Source: Stagonosporopsis chrysanthemi
Lineage: Eukaryota > Ascomycota > Dothideomycetes > Pleosporales > Didymellaceae
Assembly (NCBI GenBank): GCA_022560025.1
Contig: JAFISE010000011.1
Coordinates: forward strand, 1-64,000
Length of the DNA: 64,000 nt
Direction of reading: 5' to 3'
In this document: positions 23,038-32,995 of the stretch, piece after piece
How the letters are laid out: each line of letters starts with the position of its first letter
Numbering within the stretch: position 1 is the first letter of the stretch
Position numbers and translations under genes: made by a program
Notes under the pieces: model-generated
What the model saw: only the letters and a program-made list of their open reading frames with translations
Told to the model about the DNA's origin: nothing
Database searches by the model: none

Positions 23038-23085
23038 GTGAGTCACAAAAATCCTCACCGAAACACATAAACTGACCGTCCATAG
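23038..23085 (+). other. 5' UTR intron of the C2H2 gene
   Basis: GTGAGT donor at 23038, an ACTGACC branch-like word, and a CATAG acceptor at 23081-23085, only 12 bases before the start codon. At 48 bp it matches the size of coding introns in this window. Confidence 0.6.
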
Positions 23086-23097
23086 CATCTCAACATC

Positions 23098-24471
23098 ATG
23101 ATGAACTCCGGACCTGGTCGCTACCGTCGGGGAGTATCGAGAGATACACCTCAGATGTCTCCAGGATTTGGTCCTTACACGGGATTCTTGACCCCGCCTT
23201 CTCCTTACAGTGGTATTGAGGAGCGAAGGGGCTCTATCGTCTCGCTATCAGCCTCTGAGTATTCAGTACCAACCCCTACTTCGGAACGAAGCCCGTTCTC
23301 GGAGGCGAGTTGGCAACATGTCACCCCTTTCGGAGGTTTCCAGACGCAGTCGATGTCAGGGCTGCGCCATGCTCTGCCGCTCGGAACTGTAGGACTTCCG
23401 ATGAAAGCATCCACGACAGAGTCCTTCTGCAACGATTGGTCCATGCCTGCGAGCAGCATGGAGATGCCTCTTCGAATCCAGGATACTATGTCCTCGGGTG
23501 CTGGCTATCTGCCGACGCAATTAAGCTCCTTCGCTGAGCCTGAAAACCTCACGCCATCATCAAGCAGCTCGAACTGGAGTTTCTCCACCGCTCCTGAACA
23601 CAACGAGCTCGACTATGGTATCTCTGGACAGCAGTCGTTCTGGCAGTCCCAGGTCCCAGGTACCCATGCCATGGTAGACCAAACTATCGCTCCAGCCGAT
23701 GCCCTGGTTGGCGAAGGAGACTACGGCTATAGCGAGGACAATGAGAGCCCCTTCATGGAGCCTGAGGCTTTTGACAATGCCCCGATGGCTTTCGCAACAT
23801 CTCCTCATGACAACGCCCCAATGACGCTTCCCCATTCGCCGCAAGAGGTCCAAGTCAAGCAAGAGCTTGAGGCTTCCGAGGGAGAGGAGCAGTTCACACG
23901 GTCAATTCATGTGTCCCCTAAGGGCGGCAAGACTGTCAAGAAGGAACGCCGCTCAAGCGCCGGCATTCCGAAGAGGAGGAGCTCCAAATCGAAGTCCGCG
24001 CTTGTCTTCAGGCGTTCACACGATGGCCACATCGATGTTGAAGGCTATGAGCTCAATCCAGTCACCGGTAAGCGGGAGCCAATTGGTGGCCCTACTGTCG
24101 AGTGGAAGTACTGTGACTGGAAGGGTTGCAACAGCAGGTTCAAGAGACCTGAGCACCTTAAGCGCCACCAGAGGATCCACCTTGGTGTGAAGGAGCACGA
24201 GTGCCGAGTCGAAGGTTGCCCCAAGGTTTTCGACCGTCGCGATAACTACTGGCAACATGGTACTACACACATCCGCATCCCTGGCAAGAAGGACGGCCGC
24301 AACCCCAGGTTGCCCTTCGTCGAGATGATCAAGTACGCCGACGATGCGAAGCACATCGAATTCTTGGAGAAGGCGTACAAGAAAGCATGCGGTGAAGACT
24401 ACTCCATGGAGAGTGAAGACGAGAACGCAAATGTCAGCCGCAAGGAGCGTACCATTCGCTGCCGCCTTTGA
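23098..24471 (+). CDS. C2H2 zinc-finger transcription factor, BrlA-like
   Basis: A single 457-codon exon. The amino-terminal 260 residues are Ser/Pro/Thr-rich and disordered (FLTPPSPYSG, SVPTPTSERSPFSE), with acidic patches. Basic nuclear-localisation-like clusters follow near residues 280-300 (KKERRSS, PKRRSSKSK). Two C-X4-C-X12-H-X3-H fingers sit at residues about 338-360 (CDWKGCNSRFKRPEHLKRHQ) and 369-391 (CRVEGCPKVFDRRDNYWQH), followed by GKKDGRNPRLPF. FKRPEHLKRH and the Gly/Arg/Asn tail after finger two resemble BrlA, the central activator of conidiophore development in Aspergillus. Overall length and carboxyl-terminal fingers also fit. A lineage-specific paralogue cannot be excluded, so no symbol is given. 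The 6 kb gene-poor upstream region and the UTR intron suit a tightly controlled developmental gene. Confidence 0.75.
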   Translation: MMNSGPGRYRRGVSRDTPQMSPGFGPYTGFLTPPSPYSGIEERRGSIVSLSASEYSVPTPTSERSPFSEASWQHVTPFGGFQTQSMSGLRHALPLGTVGLPMKASTTESFCNDWSMPASSMEMPLRIQDTMSSGAGYLPTQLSSFAEPENLTPSSSSSNWSFSTAPEHNELDYGISGQQSFWQSQVPGTHAMVDQTIAPADALVGEGDYGYSEDNESPFMEPEAFDNAPMAFATSPHDNAPMTLPHSPQEVQVKQELEASEGEEQFTRSIHVSPKGGKTVKKERRSSAGIPKRRSSKSKSALVFRRSHDGHIDVEGYELNPVTGKREPIGGPTVEWKYCDWKGCNSRFKRPEHLKRHQRIHLGVKEHECRVEGCPKVFDRRDNYWQHGTTHIRIPGKKDGRNPRLPFVEMIKYADDAKHIEFLEKAYKKACGEDYSMESEDENANVSRKERTIRCRL

Positions 24472-26782
24472 AAGGACATGATCGATCACCTCAGCGGGCG
24501 GAGATGGTCGTTTGCTTCGTGAATGACTGATTGTCCCGGCCGTTGTTGTACAAAACACCCCAGCATTTCGGTTTGTAGGAGGAATCTTTGGCTTGCATTT
24601 TCCTGATCGCACTGCATTTGCCTAGGCATCATTATTCATGTACTATAGTTTGTTTGCACGTACGCACGTAATGCATGAGGTAATGAATTACGAAATACAT
24701 TGGTTGAGTACATACTCCACTTTGTCGTGTTTGCGAGCTATCTGCGTAGCCGATCAGCCTGACCGTTCACGCCCCTCGTCGATGTCCGTTTCAGCATTCC
24801 CGAGTAGCATACGATATTGAGATGGAAAGGGGACGTGCATTGAGTTGCAGACAACTGAAGTTGTGGAACGTGAGTGATGGATTGACGTTGAAGGCTGGTT
24901 ACATCGGCTAGGCTGGGTTCATCTTAGCGTTGCGATCAGGAACGGGAAGTTGCAGCATCTCTGATCTGAGCAGGCCAAAGCTCGCGGAGACACCGACCAC
25001 TCGATTTTCTTCATCTCCACTATGCTTTGCATTCTCATGCAGGCCTGAAGTGCCGCCTGCAGATGCCATAGCAACTTACCCCGGACCCCCAGCCACCTCG
25101 TACCTAGCCTACTGACCCACATACATTGTGCCTGTAACCAACCTGCATCACATACTTCCCCACTGTATTAGCCTTTCGCTCAAAGCCTCTTCGTTCCACA
25201 TCTCGAACTCAGTTATATCCGCTGCAAGAGCTGGGGCTGATACGGAGCTGATTGCACACGTACCAATTGCAAGACCCGTTCCATCCACGCATCTCGGCGG
25301 CTGTTACGTCTGACAAGAACATCGATTCTAGATCAGGTACCGTTGACCCGGTTATCCAAATACAGCTGATTCAGGCCACCAGAGCAACAAAAACGAAACA
25401 TGATTCACCACACATCTGACGTCCTGCGCTGTGCTTTGTAGCAGCTGATCATTTGCTCATGTCTCACACTTCGATTCGAATCAACGGGCAGAGAGATCGC
25501 CTCGATCGACCAACGTGTGCTTTGTCGCAAGAATGACCAAGCTCTATTACAGCGCCTGCTTACAGGTAGGTACGGCCTGCACAGCGCTTAGAGCATCCGC
25601 GGACACCTGCAGCAGATCGACAAAAATAGACATCGGTGATGTTTGTCTTTTCGGTCTATGCGCATGTGCGTTCAGACATGCTATGCTGAACTCCGTACAG
25701 CTCGACCCAAGGTCATTCAGTACCGCTGTTGCTAGCTGCCCGGGCAAACTGATTTGGTGTTCCGGCTTGCTAATGCATTCGAGTGTGCATGGGTCAAAAT
25801 TTGCTCTCTCTGACCGGTCAATTAAGAGACGCTTCCTGCAGGTGTATTTCTTTTGTCACTCTTCGATTAAGAGTACGAACAGGCTGGCACCTGCACAAGC
25901 CCCACATCTAGATCAACCACACTACAGCTTTTGTATTAACTAATGCAACAGGGTTCTTGTCCTGGACGTATTCTCTTCTCTCTGGTCTCTTTAGCAAACT
26001 TGCCGAGGCTGTCTACGTATACCGACTGTCGCACAAATATGCTCAGTCCACTGCATGCTATTCACACACAATCAGCGCTGACTCATCGTCACGTACCCAT
26101 GATTCCATTATGCAACCATCGGTCACCAAAAAATCTAGACATCACGCCCCAAGATCACAATGGCTCTCACTACCACGCCTGTGTCACGAAACTCACACTC
26201 GGATCATCGAAGCCCTACGCCCAATGCCACTTCCAAACCAGACCTCCCCCCAAAATCTCAACACCAAAGATTGCGTAAGCGGCCTCTCACACTAGTTATC
26301 CCGCATCACAATCTTTTCTCACACTAAACCTCCATTGAGTCTGTTCCCTCTACAAAGGCCCCAGCGAAGACCTTGATGCCTTGTGCTACCACCACGGCCC
26401 ACATCTCACAATCTTAAGCATCGTAGACACTTTGTGACGTCGTGAGGCCGAGTGCAGGACAACGCAGTAAGTGGCGCTCGCCGTAAATGTACTGAGGACG
26501 ATGTGAGGATGTAAACGTGTACAAGCCAGGTAGACCATGAACCCAGTATGTGCGCTCGAGGATGGCAGTTGAGTCGCAACGCAAACAAACGAGAGAAGTG
26601 AAAGCAATCTGATTCCTTGCTATGAAAGAAGAATGTGCTATCCCACTATGTATTTTAAATACCGAATACCGATACCTTCGTCCTTACAGGATCCTGACCT
26701 TATTCAACTCAACCCAACATACACCAACCAGAAAAGAATACTCTCCACCACTTCTCACCCCAGACAAAAGAAAACAACCCTC
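24472..26782. other. intergenic, 2.3 kb
   Basis: Holds the 3' flank of the C2H2 gene and the 3' flank of the MATE gene (the two genes are convergent). Several short frames (up to 142 codons at 25515-25943) have biased, low-complexity composition and no family resemblance. I see no further gene. Confidence 0.6.
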
Positions 26783-28516
26783 TTACTCCTCCCTCGCCCT
26801 CGCTTCCTCGATTGCCTTCTCCCAATTATAAAATTTCATGTATATACCCTCCGTAATGGTGATACAGCTACTCCCCACTGCACATCCCGCCCACAAGCCG
26901 ACCAACTTCCAATCGGCGGGGAAACAAAGCGCCAACGCCAACGGCACGGCGATAACGTAGTAGACGAACAAGTTGCACCAGCCGCCGATAGCCTGCTTTC
27001 CCAAACCGCGTAGCAGCGCATTGACAAGGGCGGTGGTGGAGTCGCAAAACTGGAAGACGGCGAGGAGCGGCAGCACCGTGGAGACGATGTCCTGGACGAC
27101 AGGATCGGATGTGAAAGCCTTGGGGAGGATGTTCTTGAAGGCTGCTAGCAGAATGAAGTCGACAAGGCCGATGGCGAGGAAAGTCAGAATGTAGCACTTT
27201 GTTGCAACGCGGGCGGCTTTGAGGCTCCCGGCGCCAATAAGGTTGCCCAGGCGCGTGGAAACGGCGACGCCAACGGAGAAGGGGACGTGGTAGATGGCAA
27301 CTGCCAGGGTCATTACGATGCTTTGTGCGGCGAGATGGGCGGTGGAGATGTACGAGCATGAAAAGGTTAGGATGTCGAAGGCGAGCCATTCAGTTTCGAC
27401 CATGACGATTCCTGGAACTGCGAGTTTGGCCATCGGTCCCCAGTTAGAGAAGGCAGACTTTGAGAAGCCACCCCAGCACTCGAGCGACGAGGGATTGACG
27501 AAGTAGACGTACACCCAGAGCAAGAAAGGGAGGAGGTTGTTGGATACGACGGTTGCGAGGGCTGCGCCTGTCAGATCCCAGTTCATGACGAAAACGAAAG
27601 TATAGTTTAGGACGACATTGATGGGTGTGGCGATGAGAAGGACGAAAAGTGACGCATTGAAGAGGCCCTGGGCTTGTGTGAAGCGTTTGCCAGCTTCGAA
27701 GATGGCGTAGCCTGGGGCGCCTGCGAGAAGAATCGACAGGTATTTTCCGGCAAGATGAGCCAGCTCCTTCTCCGGGACCAGAGCTGCGAGGACCCATCCA
27801 GAAGTCAACCAGAGAGCGCCGATGGGAATGGTTACTAGCAACATGAGCATACACATGCGCTGTAGGTGCAGACCGACCAAGGTCTTCTTTCCGCTCCCAT
27901 ACGCTTGCGCACACAGCGTATCAAGACTCGTCGCCAAACCTTCATACACAGCCAACCCCGTTATGTTCGCCGTCATGCTGGCCAAACTTACGGCGCCCAG
28001 CTCATCCGTTCCAATGTGACCCACCACGAAGATGGTGACCAGACTGAAGTTGTACTGAAGCAGGTACGTGAGCATCAGCGGTATACTGCTCTTGAACAAG
28101 ATCCGCGCCTCTGCGCCGGCAGTTGTGTGCAACTCGACTGTTCCATTCTGGCTGATCAGTCTCTCCAGCTCGCTTGCATCTGGCAGAGTGCCATACTGCT
28201 GACCCGATTTCCTGGCCTCGGACAGCAATCCGACTCTTTCCTCGCCGCTGGTGGAGAATCGCCTCGGTCCCGCATTCGCATCCATCTTCCTCTTCTTCTT
28301 CGACTTGCCAATGCTGGGGCAGCTGGAGACAAACGGGCAGGGCACAAAATTCAGTGCTAGGCTGGAGATGTCGGTGTAGTATTCATTGTAAACGGCCTCA
28401 GTTTTGAGATCCGTTTCGACATCGGACACGGCACGCGAATCTGGTGATGGAGGTGCCCGCTGGGCTCTAGGCGCATCGCCGCCTATGACAGGGGGAGAAA
28501 GCCCACCTCGGTCCAT
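26783..28516 (-). CDS. MATE-family multidrug/toxin extrusion transporter
   Basis: A continuous 577-residue frame. Residues 1 to about 135 are a hydrophilic cytosolic tail. About twelve membrane segments follow, starting at ILFKSSIPLMLTYLLQYNFS, with the MATE signatures VGHIGTDELGAVSLASM, GLATSLDTLCAQAYGSG and, in the second half, FSVGVAVSTRLGNLIGAG. Proteins of this family exchange H+ or Na+ for organic cations and metabolites across the plasma or vacuolar membrane, and fungal members include yeast Erc1. The substrate cannot be read from sequence. The tail contains a GKSKKKRKMDAN stretch that could reflect a cryptic intron or a later start, although the frame is open throughout. The bases before the start codon also lie in the 710-bp gap to the flavin-reductase gene. 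Confidence 0.9.
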   Translation of the reverse strand: MDRGGLSPPVIGGDAPRAQRAPPSPDSRAVSDVETDLKTEAVYNEYYTDISSLALNFVPCPFVSSCPSIGKSKKKRKMDANAGPRRFSTSGEERVGLLSEARKSGQQYGTLPDASELERLISQNGTVELHTTAGAEARILFKSSIPLMLTYLLQYNFSLVTIFVVGHIGTDELGAVSLASMTANITGLAVYEGLATSLDTLCAQAYGSGKKTLVGLHLQRMCMLMLLVTIPIGALWLTSGWVLAALVPEKELAHLAGKYLSILLAGAPGYAIFEAGKRFTQAQGLFNASLFVLLIATPINVVLNYTFVFVMNWDLTGAALATVVSNNLLPFLLWVYVYFVNPSSLECWGGFSKSAFSNWGPMAKLAVPGIVMVETEWLAFDILTFSCSYISTAHLAAQSIVMTLAVAIYHVPFSVGVAVSTRLGNLIGAGSLKAARVATKCYILTFLAIGLVDFILLAAFKNILPKAFTSDPVVQDIVSTVLPLLAVFQFCDSTTALVNALLRGLGKQAIGGWCNLFVYYVIAVPLALALCFPADWKLVGLWAGCAVGSSCITITEGIYMKFYNWEKAIEEARAREE

Positions 28517-29226
28517 GGCGACAACCAGCCTAGGAAACTTGCAGTAAGGCGCAGCGGGTTAGTGAGCGCCCATGTCTCCGCCTACCTGCTGGAGTTGTGG
28601 TTGTTTTCCCAGAAAGAGGTTGACGGTCCAGCGAAGGATGAAAAGCTGTTGCAGACACTGCGACAGGACCCTCATCTCCGGTGGAGTGCCGGAAGCGTCC
28701 ACTGACCCTTATCTGTGAAGCTGCTGCAGCGATGATGCCCGTTGCGCCTGCTAAACCTTCCATTGCTCGAGCCGTATTGCGTGCTGCGCGGCTGCTGACT
28801 TGTGCAGGATGTCGCTGTCTGATTGGCGTGGAATTGTGCGGAGTGCAGGCCGTTGAGGAGCTCTTCGATCACGATGCCCAACACTGTCAGCGTGTCTGCT
28901 ATGCCTATGATTGCGCTCAGTCGACCTTTGTAATGCCGTGTGCAGATAATCGTGTGCTGTTGCTATGCGCAGCATAGTGTGACCGGAGGTGACAAAGTTT
29001 GCTTGCGGCAGCGAGCCACATTCCTACCTAATGCGCACAACCATGTTTATGCACTGCTAAATTCTTGAGAAGCTTCAAGCGTTGACCATCCTGCCAATTG
29101 AGCTTACACTGAGATTTATGGTCTAACGTTCTATAGGATATCACATCTATGAAAGACTACTCTTACAGCCTGCCCCGTGGCCTTACACAAGTCAGGAACC
29201 CTAGGTTTTGAGTCGAGGTCGACAAC
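28517..29226. other. intergenic, 710 bp
   Basis: Upstream region of the MATE gene and 3' flank of the flavin-reductase-like gene (same strand). Only short random-looking frames are present. Confidence 0.6.
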
Positions 29227-30297
29227 CTACTCCTGTCCTTTGCCCTTTGGCTGCACCAGTTTCTCGACCTCAAGGTCCTTGGTGATCTCGTTGTAGTCTG
29301 GTCTTGGAAGCTCGAACGCCTGCGTTGTCCTCGCATACGTGATTCCACCCAACCTGCTAATGGGCTTCAAGACCGCTGGGTCCACCAGCACGCCCTGCGC
29401 ATCGATTGCATCCTCGCGTACCCAGAAGTTGACACCCTCAAGCAGAGCTGTGACGCCAGTCTTCTTTCCAGGGGTACTGGGGCTCTTGCTCGTCCATTCC
29501 CTTGTCTCCACCAGTTTGACCTCGACGCTGAACACGGCTTCCTTGACCCTGTCCGGCCTGACGGCCTTGCTCTTCTCAGGCGTCAAACCGGAGAAAGACC
29601 ACTCAGACACGCCCTCCGGTGCATTAACAGAGGTAAAGTTTGCGGCCTCGATGTAGTCTTCGCTAATGATGTTGATAACCGCCTCCTTAGTCTCGAGCAA
29701 GTTTTTCAGCGTGTCCTTTGCTCGGTCCATACCTCCTGCGAAACCCAGCACGAAGATTGGCGGGTCGTGGTTCACCATGTTGAAGTAGCTGAATGGCGCG
29801 AGATTCGTGCTTTTCCCATCTGCGCTGATCGTGCTCGTGAACCCAATTGGTCGCGGGGTGACAGCGCTAATCAGCAGCTTGTAGTTGTGTACCACTGGCC
29901 GGCCTTCCTCGTAAGGGTCGATCGAGCGATGTTGCTTTGAGGCGTTGGAGGCATCGTTTGCGCCTGAGCCTGTCTTCCAGTCTGGCTTCGGCGTTTGTGT
30001 GAAGTGAAACGAAGTGGACTTGTCGAATGCTGGGCGCGAGGCTTCGACAGCCTTGAAGTCGCCGTGCGGATTGCGCTTTATCTCCTTCTCGGCATCGTAC
30101 TTCGTGTTGGCGGCGTCGTAATCTTTGGCTGACATCTTGGGCAAGCTGGTGTAGAAGCTACGGGATTGCGGAATTGCTATGCGCTGGCAGAGCCGCTTAT
30201 ATGTAGAGACGCGCATCACCTTTAGTTGATGGACGGAAAGTGACGGCGCCATAATTCCGGGTTGCAAAGCGCGGAGCAAGCGAAAGCCGCGCCGCAT
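29227..30297 (-). CDS. flavin reductase-like, FMN-binding split-barrel protein
   Basis: An uninterrupted 356-residue frame. The amino end is Arg/Ser-rich with hydrophobics (SRSFYTSLPKMSAKDYD), suggesting mitochondrial import if translation starts at residue 1, 16 or 28. A start at MSAKDYD (residue 55) would remove this signal. The core reads VVHNYKLLISAVTPRPIGFTSTIS, then NLAPFSYFNMVNHDPPIFVLGF, then NIISEDYIEAANFTSVNAPEG. This is the pattern of flavin reductase-like proteins that bind FMN in a split barrel (PRPIGF and APFSYF are the family's key words). The family supplies reduced flavin or carries out small-molecule reductions; the specific reaction here is unknown. It is divergent from the MetX-like hydrolase over 486 bp. 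Confidence 0.88.
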   Translation of the reverse strand: MRRGFRLLRALQPGIMAPSLSVHQLKVMRVSTYKRLCQRIAIPQSRSFYTSLPKMSAKDYDAANTKYDAEKEIKRNPHGDFKAVEASRPAFDKSTSFHFTQTPKPDWKTGSGANDASNASKQHRSIDPYEEGRPVVHNYKLLISAVTPRPIGFTSTISADGKSTNLAPFSYFNMVNHDPPIFVLGFAGGMDRAKDTLKNLLETKEAVINIISEDYIEAANFTSVNAPEGVSEWSFSGLTPEKSKAVRPDRVKEAVFSVEVKLVETREWTSKSPSTPGKKTGVTALLEGVNFWVREDAIDAQGVLVDPAVLKPISRLGGITYARTTQAFELPRPDYNEITKDLEVEKLVQPKGKGQE

Positions 30298-30783
30298 CAG
30301 TGATCTTATTCAAAGCACGTCAAACATGGCGGGTTTTTACCGTTGCCTTTCTGATAGAACTGAATCCCGAAGCGAACATTGCTAACTGCACACAAGCCAC
30401 CTGTGCCTTTTTCTTACACACATGTCAGTCAGCTACAGGGCGCTTGGAAACGGAATCGCCATATAGCCGAAACTACGCGTGGGCGGATAGCAGACCCCAC
30501 GTACCTAGCTGGAGCGCATTTACCCCGCCAAAGCTATAGAGCTCCAGCCCGACGCCATCTTACGATGACCGCCGTGATGACTGAGCGGGAAGAGACTCCT
30601 GTAGTTCCAAGATAAGCAGAAGTAGGCAATTGATAAGCAGGCTAGACTCAAGTACACGTCAAAACTGGGTCGAGCGTGACACGTCTGCTTCCTCGGTTTA
30701 TGATCCAGATTCCCTGTGCAATTGTTCTTGCATCTGTACAAAAGGCGCCTACAAGAGATACATAATTCAACCTCGAAACGATT
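30298..30783. promoter_or_regulatory. divergent intergenic promoter region, 486 bp
   Basis: Separates the starts of the flavin-reductase-like gene (minus) and the MetX-like hydrolase gene (plus). No distinct motif was recognised. Confidence 0.5.
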
Positions 30784-31963
30784 ATGGTAGATTACGAGAC
30801 ATACAAGCTCGGGGACTTCAAGCTGAAGTCGGGCGGAGAGATCCCAGATGCGTTCATTGCATACAAGACTCTCGGCGACCCTTCCCTTCCAGCCATCATC
30901 TACCCAACCTGGTACTCCGGCTGTGTGTATTTCACTCGCCTGACAATGCGCATGGCTGATCGTGAGCACAGTGATCTCGGACAACATATGGCTTACGGGC
31001 TCCGACAAGACCCTCGATCCATCCAAATACTATATCATTATTCCAGCACTATTTGGTAACTCTCAGTCCTCATCACCATCAAACACACCCAAGCTACGCC
31101 CCTTCCCAGAAGTTCTCTTCTACGACAACGTACGCGCGCAGCACGAGCTCGTGACTAAGCACCTCGGCGTCAAGCATGCGCGCGCAGTGCTAGGGTGGAG
31201 CATGGGCGCAGGCCAGACGTATCAGTGGATGACGCAATACCCAGACTTCATGGACCTGGGTGTGCCATTCTGTGGAAGTGCAAAGACGAGCCTGCACAAC
31301 CAGGTGTTCCTCGAGGGCGTCAAGAGCGCACTGTATGCGGCAAAAGGAACGAGTTCGGCGGGCGTTGCGAAGGCAGATGTCGAAACGGCGAACGCGCAAG
31401 GGGCACGGCTGAAGTCGTACACTGGGTTCTCTGAAGAGAACACGAAGACTGGACTGAAGGCGTTGGGTCGTGTCTATGCAGGGTGGGGATTTTCGCAGGC
31501 ATTCTATCGTGAGAAGCTATACGAGACGGCGCCCTTGCTTGGATTCAAGGATTTAGACGATTTTCTTGTGAACTTCTGGGAGGCCTGGGCTTTGTCCAAA
31601 GATCCAGAGAACATGCTCGTCATGGCGCATACTTGGCAGGCTGCCGATTGCTCGCAGCAGGAACCTTACGACGGCGATTTCAACAAGGCAATGCAAGGCA
31701 TCAAGGCCAAGGCTTTGGTGTTGCCTGCAAAGACAGATCTATATTTCCCACCGGAGGATTCGGAGATTGAAGTCCAGGCAATGCGGCCCGGGATCGGAAC
31801 TCTGAAGGTGTTCCCTAGTATATGGGGTCACTGGGCTGGTGGTAAGTGCCAATTCGCTTCGCTTCAGCATGCACCCAAGCTAATGGAGCCAGGCCCTGGT
31901 CAAAGCACTGAAGATGTCAAGTGGCTCGACGAGAACCTGAGACAGTTTTTTGAGGACAACTGA
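30784..31963 (+). CDS. alpha/beta hydrolase, homoserine O-acetyltransferase (MetX)-like
   Basis: Exons 30784-30922 and 30972-31963, with a 49-bp intron, give 376 residues. The join restores the family phrase YPTWYSG to SDNIWLTGSDKTLDPSKYYI. The nucleophile elbow GWSMGAGQTYQW carries the catalytic Ser in G-x-S-x-G. PAKTDLYFPPEDSE supplies the acid, and WGHWAGG near the carboxyl end supplies the catalytic His. ALFGNSQSSSPSN is characteristic of this MetX-like subgroup. True MetX acetylates homoserine for methionine synthesis. Many fungal members of this subgroup are of unknown substrate, and the sequence does not show which applies here. The stop is 48 bases from the stop of the convergent 2H phosphoesterase gene. 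Confidence 0.87.
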
Positions 31964-32011
31964 AAGCCGGTCCTGTAGCTAACACCTACTTTGAAGAAAG
32001 AAAAAAAACTA

Positions 32012-32710
32012 TTACTTTCTTGGCTGTGCTTGTGTCAAGTTGACCGAGCCTACAACCGTGAACCTGCCATGGAAGCGTTTCCGCTCGATGACATAGACTT
32101 TATCAACGAGCCAGTGCAATCTTCTAGGACTGGTTTCTTCGTTTCGATGATAGCCCGCGACGCCGTTGCTGATTTCTTTGCCCACCTGCTGCGCTACTAT
32201 ATCAGTCCGAGCCTGACCAATCGAGAGATGAGGTGTGAAAGCTCGTTGATCGCTGTCACATTCAGTAAACTCAGCCTGCAGAGCTGCCTGTAGCTGTTTG
32301 ACATTGTCGTTGGGCGTCGGTTCAAGCCATACGGTTTTGCTACTCTTGCTGTGGGTGAAGATGCCCGGTGAATCAGCATCGAGCGAGACTTGAAAAGCTT
32401 GGATCTCGGAAGTAGCTCTCTCAAGTCGCGCCTGTATGGATTGACTCAAGCGGATAGAATTGCTGTCAGAGGTTTCCAAAGGCGATGCCAGGAACGGATA
32501 GATCAGATTGATGTGAGGCGGCCATCTTTTGAAGTTCTTGTCGTGGACAGCACGTACGGCCTCAATGGGCGGCGTAATGCTAGATGGTGGAAGCAGTGCA
32601 ATTGCAGTCTTGTATGTCAGATGAGCTGGCAATTTGAGCGCCATAGTATGGTTCAAGACAGCTGCTGCTGACGACGACATCATTGACGCGTGAGGACCGA
32701 GGCGAAGCAC
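32012..32710 (-). CDS. 2H phosphoesterase, 2'-5' RNA ligase superfamily
   Basis: Up to 232 residues in a single exon. Met at residues 1, 10, 11 or 23 could start translation, and MALKLPAHLTYKTAIALLPP at 23 aligns best with a compact domain start. The two H-x-[ST]-like motifs are HINLIYPF in the first half and HLSIGQA in the second. They form the paired catalytic histidines of 2H phosphoesterases, which open 2',3'-cyclic phosphates or join RNA ends. The surrounding RWPPHINLIYPF and FTPHLSIGQ are typical of the fungal cytosolic subgroup. The biological substrate is unknown. It is convergent with the MetX-like gene and divergent from poly(A) polymerase over 285 bp. Confidence 0.85.
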   Translation of the reverse strand: MLRLGPHASMMSSSAAAVLNHTMALKLPAHLTYKTAIALLPPSSITPPIEAVRAVHDKNFKRWPPHINLIYPFLASPLETSDSNSIRLSQSIQARLERATSEIQAFQVSLDADSPGIFTHSKSSKTVWLEPTPNDNVKQLQAALQAEFTECDSDQRAFTPHLSIGQARTDIVAQQVGKEISNGVAGYHRNEETSPRRLHWLVDKVYVIERKRFHGRFTVVGSVNLTQAQPRK

Positions 32711-32995
32711 TGTGGCGCGTCAAGCCTTGGCATTGATGCTTGCGCCAAAGACGGAAGCAGGCATCGAACGTCTCTGACATGCTTCCACTACACAAAGACC
32801 TAAAGGTCGCGTCGCCATGCCTGAGCGCTCACATCGTCAATACTAATTCAGCAGGATCACGATATTAGCGACCACTCGCTCCGATAAACAACTTCTGCAC
32901 GCTGCTTCCTCTCCGCGTCCAGCCCGCCGCAGCACCTCCGCGCGATTGCGCCTCGAGACGTCCTTTCTTTGCAGCAGCACCGCCCCGACACCGAA
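32711..32995. promoter_or_regulatory. divergent promoter, 285 bp
   Basis: Interval between the 2H phosphoesterase start and the poly(A) polymerase start. It is GC-rich with no clear TATA box, as is common for housekeeping genes. Confidence 0.5.

Larger units (their letters stand above)
16986..23097. other. 6.1 kb without recognisable gene, upstream of the C2H2 regulator
   Basis: GC content looks ordinary and there is no RIP signature, yet no frame resembles a known protein and short overlapping frames occur on both strands. The longest is 182 codons on the minus strand at 18430-18978. It is Cys/His/Leu-rich and unlike any family I recognise. A 27-bp direct repeat lies at 21521-21593. Toward the right end (about 22900-23097) the sequence turns into a pyrimidine-rich leader with a 5' UTR intron. 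The size and position fit a long regulatory upstream region, a non-coding transcript, or decayed genes. The sequence alone does not decide. Confidence 0.55.

Noticed and set aside
24016..24612. 198-codon frame antisense to the C2H2 gene
   Set aside because: It overlaps the zinc-finger exon, whose protein is clearly conserved. The antisense peptide has no domain and is a codon-bias shadow.
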